A stretch of DNA of 64,000 nt, taken from contig CALMFT010000013.1 in assembly GCA_937862565.1 (NCBI GenBank), positions 1-64,000 on the forward strand, read 5' to 3'. Shown one piece after another: positions 1-10,995 of the stretch (positions are counted from its first letter, which is position 1; every line of letters begins with the position of its first letter). The notes under the pieces were generated by a model, which searched no databases, had not been told where the DNA came from, and saw nothing but the letters and a program-made list of their open reading frames with translations. This DNA is from an uncultured bacterium (GTDB lineage: Bacteria; Patescibacteriota; Gracilibacteria; Absconditabacterales; Absconditicoccaceae). The position numbers and the translations under genes were made by a program.

Positions 1-241
1 GTACTAAATATGTATACTTTAATTTATACAATTTGTGACAATAATAGAGGATAAAATGTTAAGATTTTTATAAAAGAAGATAAGTTGTTTATGATATGCG
101 TAAACAATGGATTATATAAGATAATTATAAAATATTAATATGTCAAATAAATGTTAAGAACAGTGCTTGTTTTTGTTTTTGTATTGAGTATGAACTGACA
201 AGTTTTGAACATTTTATTTATAAAATTTATAACAATCACTT

Positions 242-598
242 ATGAAAAAATCATTCTTATTAATGGCATTAGTATGTACAGTAATTTTAGCTGGATGTGG
301 TATGAATAAAAATACTACAACTACAGGTAGTGGAGATGCAGAAGTTAAAACAACAACCGCTGCAACTGAATACTCTTTTGAAGATGCAAACTGTCAAAGT
401 TATGTAGATCTTATGGAATGTCTTATCGACAAAACTCCAGAAGCTTCAAAAGAACAAACTCAAAAATCATTTGATCAAGTAATGAGTATGTGGAAAGGAT
501 TGGATGCTACTCAATTGCCTTCAACATGTAAACAAACTATGGATATGTTAGCAAATCAAAAAGAAGTGTTTGCAAACGCAGGTTGTCCATTAAAATAA
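242..598 (+). CDS. Small lipoprotein of unknown function
   Basis: The 118-residue product begins with a lysine pair, a hydrophobic stretch and the lipobox LAGC (Cys19), so it should be lipid-anchored on the outer face of the membrane. After a Thr-rich linker (about residues 22-42) comes a small helical domain with four further cysteines (Cys51, Cys60 and two near the C terminus), which could form disulfides. No enzyme motif is recognised. The upstream 240 bases are very AT-rich and hold no other gene; they presumably carry the promoter. A second lipoprotein with a similar leader lies near 41.8 kb. The lipoprotein call is firm, the function unknown. Confidence 0.85.
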   Translation: MKKSFLLMALVCTVILAGCGMNKNTTTTGSGDAEVKTTTAATEYSFEDANCQSYVDLMECLIDKTPEASKEQTQKSFDQVMSMWKGLDATQLPSTCKQTMDMLANQKEVFANAGCPLK

Positions 599-788
599 TT
601 TATACTCACAACATGAGAGAGTTATTTTTTAAGGAATAAACTCAAATGTTTTTTTGAGAGATTATTCCTGTTATTTCTAACAAAGAAAGCGAAATAGAAA
701 GATCAGAAGAAGAGAGTCAAGAATCCTTTAGGAGTTCCTCAAAGTTGAGATCTTTAAAGCTCAATTTCTCTACTATTGTTCTTTCGTT

Positions 789-1649
789 TCAAGTCAGATC
801 GTGTATCTGGCTTTTTTCTTGCTTGGTTTCTATGTTGTTGTTGCTAAAATGTAGTTTGAGAAAGCTTTGAAAATCATAGATTGCCTGTATTTTGGATTCT
901 GAAATATATTTATTCACTCCCTTGGAACTTTGAGTATATATATCATAAGGGCTAGCGTAGACTTTTTTATTCATCTGAATAGCAAAATCTACCGTAATTA
1001 AACTCCCACTTTTTTCGCTTGCTTCAGGGAGAAACAAACAATCACACAGTCCTGCAATAATCCTATTTCTTTGAGGAAAACTATAATCGGTAGGTCTAAA
1101 TCCTATCTTAAATTCAGAAAGTATCAATCCTCCATTTCATATTATTTTTTCTATTATATTTTTGTGATTACGAAGATAATAGGAAATGCCTCATCATAAT
1201 ACGGCAATAGTGGGAATATTATTTTCTATGGATTGATTATGACACAGATAATCTACACCATCGGCGAGTCCAGAAATCGTCACAAAATTATATCCTTTTC
1301 CAAGCTCAAGTAAATCACTCACTACCTGTTTTCCATAGTTTGTGATCAGACGCGGACCTACTATTCCGAGAATATCTTGGTTGAGAAGATTTATATCTCA
1401 CATATAATAGATAATCTGAGGTTTTGATTTTATATTCAAAAACTTATAATGATAGGAATTTTCTCCAAAGATGCAGTAATGAACATTATTTTTATGAATA
1501 AATTCTTGTAGAGCCTTTATTCTGAGAGGATCAAAGATAGGTGGACTATATTCTGGTGACTGCAACTGTTTTCGAGTTACTTTTTCATCGAGAGAGTATA
1601 ATCGTGGAAGGGGAATTTGATTTAAACTGGAGGAAAGGATTTCTTGCAT
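789..1649 (-). CDS. dprA: DNA-processing protein DprA
   Basis: DprA loads RecA on incoming single-stranded DNA during natural transformation. Read with UGA as glycine, the 286 residues run unbroken from ATG to TAA. The Rossmann-like core is clear: GPRLITNYGK, then ISGLADGVDYLCH, VLGGGISYYLRN (two of the three glycines are UGA), the GLILSEF segment, FPQRNRIIAGL, and a closing PEASEKSGSLITVDFA. These match the family's SGxAxGxD, RNR and SGSLIT signatures. The N-terminal 90 residues are more divergent. Under the standard code it would look like two fragments. It stands alone between a lipoprotein and metG and is the only obvious competence gene in the window. Confidence 0.93.
793..817 (+). terminator. 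Hairpin with T-run, plus-strand orientation
   Basis: A 7-bp stem (GTCAGAT pairing with ATCTGGC, one G-T pair) and 5-base loop is followed by six T. It overlaps the last codons of the convergent dprA. The 600-790 interval before it contains two more hairpins (about 633-668 and 714-745) but no convincing ORF, so a short untranslated transcript could end here. Confidence 0.45.
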
Positions 1650-1804
1650 TTGATTTGAGCGAGGATTTTAGTATAAATTCATTCTCTTGATAGTTGTTTG
1701 AATTCAGAAAAAAAAGGAATAAGTGAAGAAAAGATGCATAAGTATATCAAAACACGCTTCAGAATTCAGATTATAAAATATTTATTTTTCATAATAAGTT
1801 TACC

Positions 1805-3562
1805 ATGTGAAAGAAAAAAATCATAACATCAGCATTACCCTATCCAAATGGTCCTTTGCATCTCGGACATGTAGCTTGAGTTTATCTCCCAGCTGATATT
1901 TATTTTAGATATTGTAAGGCACTTGGAGAAGAAGTTATCCATGTGTGTGGTACCGATGATCATGGTGTAGCGCTCGAACTTGCGAGCGAAAAATATGGGA
2001 AACCAGTCTCAGAACTTGTAGGTGAATACCGTGAATCATACAAAAAATGAATGGAGAAAATGGGTATTGAATTTAGTATATTTTATGGTACCGATACGCC
2101 TCAACATGAGGAGATAGTCCATGATTTTTTCCGAAAACTTTATCATCAAAACTTGCTTGAAGAAAGAGTTATCAAACAAATGTACTGTAATACAGACAAC
2201 AAATTTTTGCCAGATAGATATATTATAGGAACTTGCCCAAAATGTAAAACTCCAGGTGCAAACGGTGATCAATGTGAGTCTTGTGGAAGTATGATTGATC
2301 CAGAAACCTTGATTGACCCACATTGTAAGACCTGTGGAGGGAATAATCTCGAGCTTAAAGAGTCAAAACATCTGTTCTTTTTGTTGGATAAATTTCAAAA
2401 TAATCTGAAAGAGCGATTGGAAACAAAATCGGATTGGAAACAAAATGTGTTGTCGACTTCACTAGGAAAGTGGATAAAAGACTCATTGCAACCAAGATGT
2501 TATACGAGAGATATCAAATGTGGAATCTCGGTGCCGCTGGAAGGATTTGAAGAAAAGACGATTTATGTGTGGTTTGAAGCGCCGATTGGATATATCAGTA
2601 TTACTAAAAAATACTTTGATGATCTGGGGAAGCCTGAATTATTCGAACAATATTGGAAAGACCCTGAAACGGAGTTGATCGAATTTATCGGTAAAGACAA
2701 TATTGTCTTCCATAGCATTATCCGACCTTCATTGTTGATGGCTTACAATAATGGTGTAAACAAAGATGGTGAGACGAATAACACTCCGTATTTGTTACCA
2801 ACAAACATTCCTGCCAATGAATTTGTAAACCTTGAGGGTAAGAAATTTAGTACTTCAAGAGGGCGAGCAGTGCGACTCAATGATATTGTCGAAAACTATA
2901 ATCCAGATTATATTAGATATTATCTTACTTCTATTATTCCAGAAAACCAAGATAGTGATTTCAAACGAAAGGAATTCCAAGATAAGTGTAACAATTTGTG
3001 TGATACTTTGGGTAACCTGTTTAGTAGAGTTATGAATCTGTGTATCAAATACTGTGATGGGAAATTTGAAAGCTTTGATAGTGTGGAAAGCTACATTGCA
3101 GGACTAGATCCTCAGTTACAAAGCTTGATTACAGACTTTGTCTGACATTCTTTGACAGCAAATACGACAATAATCTGACACCTCAGACAGTTCCAATTTA
3201 GAGAAGGACAGTTGGCATTGATGGATAGTTTTTCAGCAGCCAACAAATTTGTGAATGATACCAAACCTCGAGAATTAGTAAAAACTGATCTCGTGGCAAG
3301 CCAGAAAATCCTAGGAATATTGGGTTGGTACCTAGTAACGAGCGCTTATACGATGGAAGCTTACCTCCCATTCACGAGTAAAACTCTTATCGATACACTG
3401 GTAAGTCCTGAAACTAAGAAAAACAACAATATTGGAAATATCCAAAATCATGTAAATTGGGATTACCTTACTATCGTGGATAAACCTGAGTATTTGTTTA
3501 TCAAAATTACTGATGAACAGATGGAACAAGAAATGAATAAACTGACTGAAACTATCGCCTAA
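1805..3562 (+). CDS. metG: Methionyl-tRNA synthetase
   Basis: The enzyme charges tRNA-Met with methionine in the cytoplasm. Read with UGA=Gly the protein is 585 residues. The N-terminal class I motif is PYPNGPLHLGH (HIGH-type), followed by the GTDDHGV segment. A connective-peptide zinc region has four CxxC-like pairs around 2233-2335, and the KMSKS-type loop reads KFSTS (near 2850). The C-terminal half is the helical anticodon-binding domain; no C-terminal tRNA-binding (Trbp111) extension is present. Several UGA codons occur, including codon 2 and the GVYLPADIY segment. The start is the ATG at 1805, followed at once by UGA. Neighbours are unrelated. Confidence 0.96.
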
Positions 3563-3686
3563 ATTACGCTTTATAAGGATCTTTCAAATAAACTATATAT
3601 TGTTTTACCAGATTATCTTATTGACTTATCTGGTTTTTTTCCTATATCAAAAAAGTCACAATGTTGTGATACAAAAAATGCATGCT

Positions 3687-4451
3687 ATGAAAAATTTATT
3701 ATTTTTGATAGTTTTTACTATCACATCGTTCTTTAACACTGCCGTTTCGCAAACAATTTTCACTAATCCCTTCAATGGAGAGGAGGTGGAACTCAATGAA
3801 AAACAACAAGAAAAATTCACTGCCAAGGAGAGGTTTATTCTCTCTACAAAGAATCATTTTACTTGGACTGAAGTTTATATACTTGATCCTGCTGCAAATC
3901 TCTGCATAAATCAAAGTTTTGGATATACACTACTCTATTATTTAGTTGTGTTATCCTTAATTCCTTTTGCTTTCAATCGTGTATATCGCAATCACGAAGG
4001 CAATATGTATAAACAAAGATTTTTGTATCTGACTTTTCTATGTTTTATTGGAATAATTGCTCTTTCTCCCTTTGAGGCTTGGAAGCTTTCAAGTATTATT
4101 TTATATTGTAGTATAGGAATTATTGTATGTATAATTTTTATAGCTGTAATACTTTATTTTACTACTTTGGATAACTTCAAAGGTGTGCCAAAGAAAATTC
4201 TTGTTTTGAGTGCTTTAATTTTCCTCATTGGTGGGGTAAGTTATTTTACTAATTCTATTGGTTATGCTAATTTCTTTAGAGAAGTTCTGGCACCTCTAAT
4301 AGTATGGATGAGTATTTTCTTCTTACTAAGAATTATTAATGAAAATGTCTTGATAGAATTTGCTACGGAAAGAAAACAAGTCAAAATGATTGTTCACAAA
4401 CAAAAATTTGGAACGTATGATGAAGTATGAAATAGTCAGAAATGACGATAG
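3687..4451 (+). CDS. Multi-pass membrane protein, unknown
   Basis: The chosen ATG begins a signal-like leader (MKNLLFLIVF, then a cut near AVSQ). The remaining protein has a soluble segment of about 60 residues and five or so hydrophobic helices in the C-terminal two thirds. With UGA=Gly the reading frame passes TGA at 4428 and 4443 and stops at TAG (4449), giving 254 residues. An in-frame ATG 87 bases upstream exists but would hide the signal peptide. The family is not recognised. The 3' end overlaps the next small gene. Confidence 0.65.
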
Positions 4452-4614
4452 CTTCCTTGAGGATGCTAAGCTTATCGACGTAAGTACCTTTGACTTTGAT
4501 TCTAAGGAGTTTAAAGATGCAGTGGATAGATCTATTCGACGTCAAGAAGAAATAGATGCTATACAAAATGCACCTATAAATTGGGAACTAACTTGTAATA
4601 TTTGATGAGTATAA
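4417..4614 (+). CDS. Small acidic hypothetical protein
   Basis: An ORF of 65 residues starts at one of two adjacent ATG codons (4417 or 4420), overlaps the upstream membrane-protein gene by about 35 bases, and ends with two UGA glycines, a valine and TAA. The product is acidic and likely helical (segments such as KEFKDAVDRSIRRQEEIDA). It is followed at once by a strong terminator, consistent with being the last gene of a two-gene unit. No family is recognised. Confidence 0.5.
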
Positions 4615-4625
4615 TTTTACAGAAT

Positions 4626-4656
4626 AAAAAAGCGTTGGAATCTCCGACGCTTTTTT
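4626..4656. terminator. Bidirectional intrinsic terminator
   Basis: An 8-bp stem (AGCGTTGG with CCGACGCT, one G-T pair) and 5-base loop is flanked by six A on the left and six T on the right. It sits between the convergent small gene and the sigma-factor gene and can serve both strands. Confidence 0.85.
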
Positions 4657-4679
4657 CATATACTAAAATTAGATCATCA

Positions 4680-5330
4680 TTAATGAGTTTTGAGATAATG
4701 ATTATATACTTCTTGCGCTTTTCCTGTTGCTTGCTTAATTCTTTGCTTAATTTCTAATTCACTCCCTAGATGCAGGACTTCTTGAATTTCTTGAACTTTA
4801 TAATTCTCCTTGTGCTTAAGTCTAAGAATTCTTTGATCTTGTTTGTTGAGCAATGAAAATATAGTTTTTTGAACTTCTATAAGATTATTTACAAAGATAT
4901 GTTTTTCTTCTGTAATAAAACTTTCATCTTCTTGGGTAAAAGATCCTAATCATTTACTGTAAATATAATTATTCTTTTTTGTGTTTTCACTTTTTTGGCG
5001 ACGAATTTGATCGACTAGTTCATTTCTTATTACCAAATAAAATCGAGACTTAAATTTTGTACGTTCTTTAATTGTATCAAGTTTATCAAATATTTTGAGA
5101 AAAAGCTGTTGAGCATAATCTTTTGCATCATCTTCATTAATTTGATGCGCATTATAATAAGTCAGAGCTTTAGAAAAATATCTTTTATAGAGTTCAGAGT
5201 ATCCTAAATTCTTTTGTAATATATCTCTTCAATTCAAAATAAACTGAATAATTTCTTCATCATTATAAGCAACTAATTCATTATTTGATAACAACGAATT
5301 TGTAGTTTGATCTGAAAGATGATTATTCAT
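4680..5330 (-). CDS. Sigma-70 family RNA polymerase sigma factor (ECF-like)
   Basis: Using UGA=Gly, a 216-residue protein runs from ATG 5330 to TAA 4680. Region 2-like sequence is visible (DDAKDYAQQLFLKIFDKL, then FKSRFYLVIRNELVDQIRR), matching the helices that bind core polymerase and the -10 element. The C-terminal part (LLNKQDQRILRLKHKENYK) resembles region 4, the -35-binding helix-turn-helix, and is followed by a lysine-rich tail. Both UGA codons sit in loops. The gene is divergent from rnhA, with about 100 AT-rich bases between them. No anti-sigma factor is adjacent. The call rests on the overall pattern; the regulon is unknown. Confidence 0.7.
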
Positions 5331-5432
5331 ATTTAAAAATATATAATAAAAATTACTATCAATTGAATATTGTATACAATTATTAATAAATATGTCAATA
5401 CTAAATTTATAAAATACTTCAGTTGTGATATA

Positions 5433-5894
5433 ATGAGTCAGATTATAAAAATATATACAGATGGATCGTGTATCGGAAACCCTGGACCTGGAGGCTGGTG
5501 AGCGGTACTTTTGAACACAGGAAAAGAAGACATAAACAAAGAAATCAGCCTTTCAGGAAGAAAATCTTTCACGACCAATAATGAAATGGAACTGACTGCC
5601 GTATTGGAATCTGTAAAATGGCTTGATAAAAATTTTCCTGATGAAACTGAAAGACCTTTGATAGAGGTAATTTTGGATAGTGAATATGTGAGAAAATGAG
5701 TAGTAGATTACTTAGAAGATTGGAAAAAAAGAGGATGGAAGACGGTCAAGAAAAAGCCAATAAAAAACCTGGAATTACGACAAGAAGTAGATCAATATTT
5801 ACATCTTTTTGATATCCAATGGAAGTGGGTAAAAGGGCATGCAGGAAATAAATATAATGAGATGGCAGATAAACTGGCTACGAATAAACTATAG
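5433..5894 (+). CDS. rnhA: Ribonuclease HI
   Basis: RNase HI cuts RNA in RNA-DNA hybrids. The 153-residue protein has the expected order of acidic catalytic residues: YTDGSCIGNPGPGGWGAVL (Asp10; the Gly of GWG is UGA), NNEMELTAV (Glu), LDSEYV (Asp) and, near the end, GHAGNKYNEMADKLA (His and final Asp). Under the standard code the gene would be cut at the GWG glycine and again after YVRK. Length is normal for the family. It is followed by der after about 75 bases. Confidence 0.95.
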
Positions 5895-5970
5895 TAATTT
5901 GACAGAACATAACTATTAACTACAATATTCTGAATTGTGAATACTTTTGATTACTTAATTACACAAAAAT

Positions 5971-7305
5971 ATGAAACTAGGACTAATAGGAGCAACCAAT
6001 GTGGGAAAATCAACTCTTTTCAACAGGCTGATAGGAACTCACAGAGCGATTGTGACTGACATAGCGGGAACTACAAGAGACATCATTACGGATAATACAG
6101 AATTTGGAGGAGTTACAGTACAAGTAAGCGACTCTCCTGGATTGGATAATTTTTCTGAAGAATTAGATTTTATTGGTAAGATTATCAAAAATTCTGATTA
6201 TCTTCTTTTTGTGGTGGATTTTAATATCGGAATAGGACCAAAAGAATTGGAAATTATACAATTGATTAGAAAAAGTGGAATGGAAGATCAATGTTTATTG
6301 GTAATCAATAAAGCTGATAAATGGATGAGGGAAGCGGATAAAGACGTTGCTCTTGCGGATTATTGGTCTTTGGGACTGGCTTCATTGGTGATGATTTCTG
6401 CTAAAAATGGAGCAAACGTTGATGAACTTGAAGAAATGTTACACTTGATTGTGTCTACTCATTCTTATAAAAAGATAGATCCAAAACATGAACTGATTGT
6501 TACTTTTGTAGGAAAACCAAATGTAGGTAAGTCTACTTTGCTCAATACTTTTGCTAAAGCACCTTTGAGTAAGGTTTCTGATGTTCCTGGTACGACACTT
6601 GATTATATCAGTGAACAGGTTTCTTATGGAGATACAGTATTCAAACTCGTGGATACAGCGGGAATTAGAAAATTTACAAAAACTCATGGTTTGGAAAAAA
6701 TCGCTTACGCAAAAACTTTGAAAATGTTGGAATATTATAAGCCAATTACCATCTTACTACGAGATTCTACAGAGGAAATTAGTAAACAAGATCTTCACTT
6801 GGTAGGAGAGCTTATCGGTATGGGATTGCCAATTGTAATTGCTCGAAATAAGATCGATGCGATTGATGAAAGCCAACTTGAAAGACTCAAAAAAGGAACT
6901 CCTGAAATGATGAACTTTGCGCGTTGGATTCCTGCCTGTTATATTTCTGGTAAACAAGGTAAACATCTTGATAATCTGATGAAGCTCGTGAAAAAAGTAC
7001 ACGACTTTAGAACTATCAAGATCTCGACCAACTCACTCAATACTACCGTACTCAATGCACAAACCATATCACCAGCTAAATTCCCTAAAAACAAGATCTG
7101 TAAAATTAGATATATTACACAAGTAGAAGGTCATCAACCGTCCTTTGTTTGCTTCGTAAATAATGCGGAAAAACTCAACTTTTCATTGGCAAGATGGCTC
7201 GATAATGTTCTCAGAAGAACCTATGGGTTTGATGGAGTTCCAATCAAAATTGATTTTAGAGGAAAGAAAGAGAAAGAGGAAAGAAAAACAGCTTCGGTGG
7301 ACTAA
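5971..7305 (+). CDS. der: Ribosome-assembly GTPase Der (EngA)
   Basis: Der acts in 50S subunit maturation and has two tandem GTPase domains. Both are visible. The first has G1 GATNVGKST, a TTRD switch, DSPGL (G3) and NKADKW (G4). The second has G1 GKPNVGKST, DTAGIR and an RNKIDAID G4. The C-terminal KH-like domain follows (about residues 350-435), ending in a lysine-rich tail. The 444-residue length is typical. No UGA codons are needed inside this gene, unlike most neighbours. Confidence 0.96.
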   Translation: MKLGLIGATNVGKSTLFNRLIGTHRAIVTDIAGTTRDIITDNTEFGGVTVQVSDSPGLDNFSEELDFIGKIIKNSDYLLFVVDFNIGIGPKELEIIQLIRKSGMEDQCLLVINKADKWMREADKDVALADYWSLGLASLVMISAKNGANVDELEEMLHLIVSTHSYKKIDPKHELIVTFVGKPNVGKSTLLNTFAKAPLSKVSDVPGTTLDYISEQVSYGDTVFKLVDTAGIRKFTKTHGLEKIAYAKTLKMLEYYKPITILLRDSTEEISKQDLHLVGELIGMGLPIVIARNKIDAIDESQLERLKKGTPEMMNFARWIPACYISGKQGKHLDNLMKLVKKVHDFRTIKISTNSLNTTVLNAQTISPAKFPKNKICKIRYITQVEGHQPSFVCFVNNAEKLNFSLARWLDNVLRRTYGFDGVPIKIDFRGKKEKEERKTASVD

Positions 7306-7405
7306 TATGATGGAGAGAGTAATCTCTCTTTTTTATTTGTTTAATTTCGTAACTTTGTAATTCTATTAGGTATAAGTATTTTCTTTTATTTTTGGTGTTT
7401 CCCTG

Positions 7406-7423
7406 CTCCGCTGAACAGCGGAG
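7406..7423. repeat. GC-rich hairpin, copy 1
   Basis: CTCCGCTGAACAGCGGAG is a perfect short hairpin that stands out in AT-rich DNA. The same 18-mer recurs at 7665 and 7747, and a variant with a different loop lies at 44000. Three of the four surround a larger structured repeat. Confidence 0.8.
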
Positions 7424-7439
7424 TTCTTATAATTCTTTA

Positions 7440-7655
7440 ATTTCTTTTTGCATTGCCCAAAAAGAAACAAAAAGTCTAGTCAAAAACAGAATTCTGCTGA
7501 TCAGTTTCGATTTTGTTAAGTCTTAGAAGTTGAGACGACCCTAAAAGATTCTGTTGATCCACGTCTCAACCGTTGTTGGTCAAGATCACAAAAGTTGGTA
7601 CCAGTTTGATCATTTTGTGTTTTTGACGGCTGTAGTGAGTAGGATTTGAGTGGAG
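7440..7655. repeat. Structured interspersed repeat, copy A
   Basis: This stretch contains no gene. It shares an ordered set of hairpins with copies near 43.8 and 51.8 kb: first a stem around CATTGCC, then GTCAAAAACA pairing at long range with TGTTTTTGAC, and inside it GTTGAGACG pairing with CGTCTCAAC. In this copy the first stem reads TTTCTTTTTG with CAAAAAGAAA, whereas the other copies have TTACTTTTGG with CCAAAAGTAA, so both sides changed together. The rest of the 7306-7852 gap holds GC-rich hairpins and no convincing ORF before 7853. Confidence 0.8.
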
Positions 7656-7664
7656 TGTTTCCTG

Positions 7665-7682
7665 CTCCGCTGAACAGCGGAG
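7665..7682. repeat. GC-rich hairpin, copy 2
   Basis: Identical to the 18-mer at 7406, immediately after the structured repeat; flanked by GAGTGGAGTG-type sequence that also flanks the third copy. Confidence 0.8.
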
Positions 7683-7746
7683 TTGACGGCAGGAGTGAGT
7701 GTGGATTGGATTGGCTCTAGTTATGCTGAATAGTATTGGGAGCCTG

Positions 7747-7764
7747 CTCCGCTGAACAGCGGAG
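7747..7764. repeat. GC-rich hairpin, copy 3
   Basis: Third identical copy of the 18-mer, about 90 bases upstream of the CorC/HlyC gene start. Confidence 0.8.
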
Positions 7765-7852
7765 TGGAGTGTCAGCATATAATTATATTTGTAAAAGCCT
7801 TCCAAATAACTACAAGTGGAACAACTATTTACATCAAATACCAATTTCTTCC

Positions 7853-9139
7853 ATGGCCCCGTGGCTTATTACCTTAAGTATTATCCTTATTAATGGGTTT
7901 TTTGTTGCTGCTGAATTTGCTTTAGTAAAAGTAAGAGGTTCTCAGCTCGATATTCTCATCAAACAAGGAGATAAAAAAGCAAAAATAATCAAGATGGTAA
8001 CTGAAAATCTAGATAACTATCTTTCCGCATGTCAGCTGGGAATCACGATTGCTTCCCTCGCTTTATGATGGGTAAGTGAGCCATTGATTGCTTCTCAGTT
8101 TGTACAGCTTAATGAATTTTTCAACCGAGGACTGAGTGATAGCGGAATCCATGCTATTGCTATACCTGTTACCTTTTTCTTCATTACCACCCTACACATC
8201 GTAGTTGGAGAGCAGGCTCCAAAGTCTTTTGCAATACGTGATCCGCTTGCCACCTCAAATCGAATTATACTTCCACTATATTATTTTTATAAGATATTTA
8301 AGCCATTGATTTGGTTCTTGAATATGCTTTCTTTGGCATTTTTGAGATTATTAGGACTCAAACAAGATCACGAAGAACATAGTCATTCTGAAGAAGAATT
8401 GCGTATGATTATTGCAGAATCTGAAGAAGATGGACAGATTAATTCTGATGAGATGGAACTTATACAAAATGTATTTGATTTTGATAATAGGCAAGTCGGC
8501 GAGATTATGACCGCCAACCATAAGATTTTTGGTATTGCAAGAGATCAACGAGACGATCAGATTATTAAAAAAATTGTTCAAGAAGGTTTTTCTAGAGTCC
8601 CAATTTATCAAGGATGAATAGATAATATAATCGGACGAGTTTTGCTCAAAGATCTGATAAGTTTCGCAATACAAGGTAAACCTTTGACTCTTGAAAGATT
8701 CATGAGACCCATTCAGTATGTGCCTGAAAATATGAAAATATCTGATTGTCTCAAGCTTCTTCAGCATTCTCATAATCACGTTGCTGTAGTAAGTAGTGAA
8801 CACGGGACGACACTTGGACTCATCACGATGGAAGATATACTTGAGGAACTGGTGGGAGATATCCATGATGAAGGGGATGAACAACAGGCCTTGGTGCAAA
8901 ATATCAATGAAAATGAATTCTTGGTAGATGCTACAGGGAGTATTTCTGATGTCAACGAGCTTCTTCCTATTTCGCTTCCTGAGCAGGAATCTTATGATAC
9001 AGTTTCTGGTTATATTAATACGCTTTTCGGCCGCATTCCTTCCGTGAATGAAAAAATTGAAGAATGAGGTTATCTTATTACTATTCATAAAAGAAAAAAG
9101 CAACGTGTGGATTATATTATATTAAAAATAATCTGATAA
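7853..9139 (+). CDS. CorC/HlyC family membrane protein with CBS domains
   Basis: The 428-residue protein has the CNNM/DUF21 architecture. About three or four transmembrane helices fill residues 1-150, with the conserved start LSIILINGFFVAAEFALVKV. A CBS pair follows (about 190-320, including EILEELVGDIHDE-type sequence), and then a C-terminal CorC_HlyC transporter-associated domain. Members are linked to magnesium or cobalt efflux and ion homeostasis. Four or more UGA glycines are needed (around 8066, 8615, 9065, 9134), the last just before TAA. The start ATG at 7853 gives the conserved N terminus. The gene stands alone. Confidence 0.88.
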
Positions 9140-9308
9140 ATTGTCTGATAATTTAAATTAGTTTAAATTCTTAAAACCTTTGGCAATAAAAGAAAAAGCG
9201 ATTTTTTAGCCATTATCTTTTTGTTAGAATTAGTATGCTGTGTCACAGTCGGCTGATTTGGTCGTATGTTGATTATATAACTCTTTATTTTATATTTAAT
9301 TAATATTC

Positions 9309-10769
9309 ATGTTTAAAAATTGATTGATAGCAGTAGCTGGATCTTTATTGTTGTGATTTAGTGTGATTGTGTCTGCAAATACAAACTCAATGGAACCAAC
9401 TTTAATATCTGTTGAAACGCCTCCGATGGCTTGTACGAGAGAATACAACCCTGTGTGTGCTGAAAAAATAGTACAGTGTATCACTGCGCCATGTAATCCA
9501 GTACAACAAACCTACGGTAACGCTTGTACAGCAAAAGCTGACGGTGCTAAAGTGCTTTATGAAGGAGAATGTAGAATGGATTCTGCTCCTATGACCAACC
9601 AAGATCTCGTATCACGAGCTTATGATAAAGGACTTACTTCAATATCAAACCTTAAAGATTTTAGTTTTGATTCCAAGGTAACAAGAGAACAAGCTGCAAA
9701 GATGATTGTAAACGCAATTGAAAATTCAAATGTAGTGATGTGGACACTCAAACTACCAGCTGGATCATGTGAATGGATGGATGTAAAAAGTATCGACACT
9801 ACGCTTCTTGCTTCTGTAAACCAATCATGTAAACTTGGTTTATTTAAAGGAGATAGAGGAAACTTTGTGCCATATGCAACTCTTACACAAGCAAATCTTG
9901 AGACAGTACTTTGAAGAGCTATACAATTTATACCTAGTTTGAAAGAATTCTATAACTCAGCAGTTAGCAAAGATTTGACTTCTAAATTTGTTACAAGAGG
10001 TGAACTTATCAAAGCTTTACACGCAGTTACAAACTTCATTACAAATGCAGGAGGAAAACATTCTCAAAACCAAATGGCACTTGATAAAGCTCGTACCTTA
10101 TGGAATAATTCATCAGTTATCCAATATGAATTTGTACAATCTAGAAGCTGTTTTTGTCCAGCTGAATATACACGTGCCATGAAATATAATATAAGTGGTA
10201 ATGTTATCACTGGCATGGTTAGCTATCAAGACGATGGTTCTATGGTAAGCGGAGATAAATATGAGGGTCTTATGACAGTGGAATCTTCATTCGATCTTAT
10301 CCAAGACGCTATCATAAATAACGTAGATTCACTTACGGTTCAGTATGATCCCACTTATGGATATCCTACAAATGTTTCAATAGATACTAGTTTCCAAATG
10401 GCAGACGAAGAAATGTATTATACCTTTAGCTTGGTAAATAAAACACCAAATCAATCCAACCTTGTAGGTTCATGGACGCTTACTAATTATAATGGTTTAT
10501 CTATTGATCATACTGGCGTTACACTTCAAATTGATGCAAATAACCGTATTTCAGCTCATATTTGTAACTTTATCGGAGCTAACTTCACACTAAGTGGACA
10601 GAATATGATGTTTGATGCTATGATGAGCACAATGATGGCTTGCAATGATGAAAAAATCACGAATATGGAATCTGCATTCAATAACATAACTACTGCAAAA
10701 TATATGCTTACGGGCGGAACACTTACTTTGGAAGCTAATCTCAATACTTGGGTTTGGACTAAGAACTAA
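9309..10769 (+). CDS. Secreted protein with Kazal-like, SLH-like and META-like domains
   Basis: This 486-residue protein starts with a signal peptide that contains UGA-coded glycines. Residues about 37-85 form a Kazal-type module with six cysteines (CTREYNPVC, then CITAPCNP, a YGNAC motif and a final GEC). Such modules usually inhibit serine proteases. Two SLH-like segments follow (VTREQAAKMIVNAIE and FVTRGELIKALHAV), suggesting cell-surface attachment. The last 110 residues resemble a META domain (LVGSWTLTNYNG, then RISAHICNFIGANF). The combination suggests a surface protein that may blunt host or neighbour proteases. Domain names are by motif; the Kazal part is clearest. Confidence 0.75.
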
Positions 10770-10995
10770 GTATTTATTGTAATTTTGATTGATGGCTTTT
10801 TACCTTGATGGGTAGGGAGCCATTTTTCTTAGTATAAAAAATATAAAAATAATCTGAAGAAGTCGTAGTAACTTGTAATTACTTACAAGAGGAGAATCCA
10901 TTGATTTCAGGTTAGCTATTAGATATAAACAGATATCATTAACATCTTTAATTAATCTCCAAATCTCCTTACTTTAGCCAATCTGTGATTATCAT

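Noticed and set aside
2051-3145. A shorter MetG starting at 2051
   Set aside because: It would lack the HIGH-type motif, which is present upstream in the same frame once UGA is read as Gly.
7400-7770. CRISPR array
   Set aside because: Three identical GC-rich 18-mers are palindromic, spaced unevenly (about 240 and 65 bases), and no cas genes are near.
8351-9103. A 250-residue minus-strand ORF antisense to the CorC/HlyC gene
   Set aside because: It is a shadow frame: the plus-strand protein has clear CBS and membrane domains, and the antisense product has no domain.
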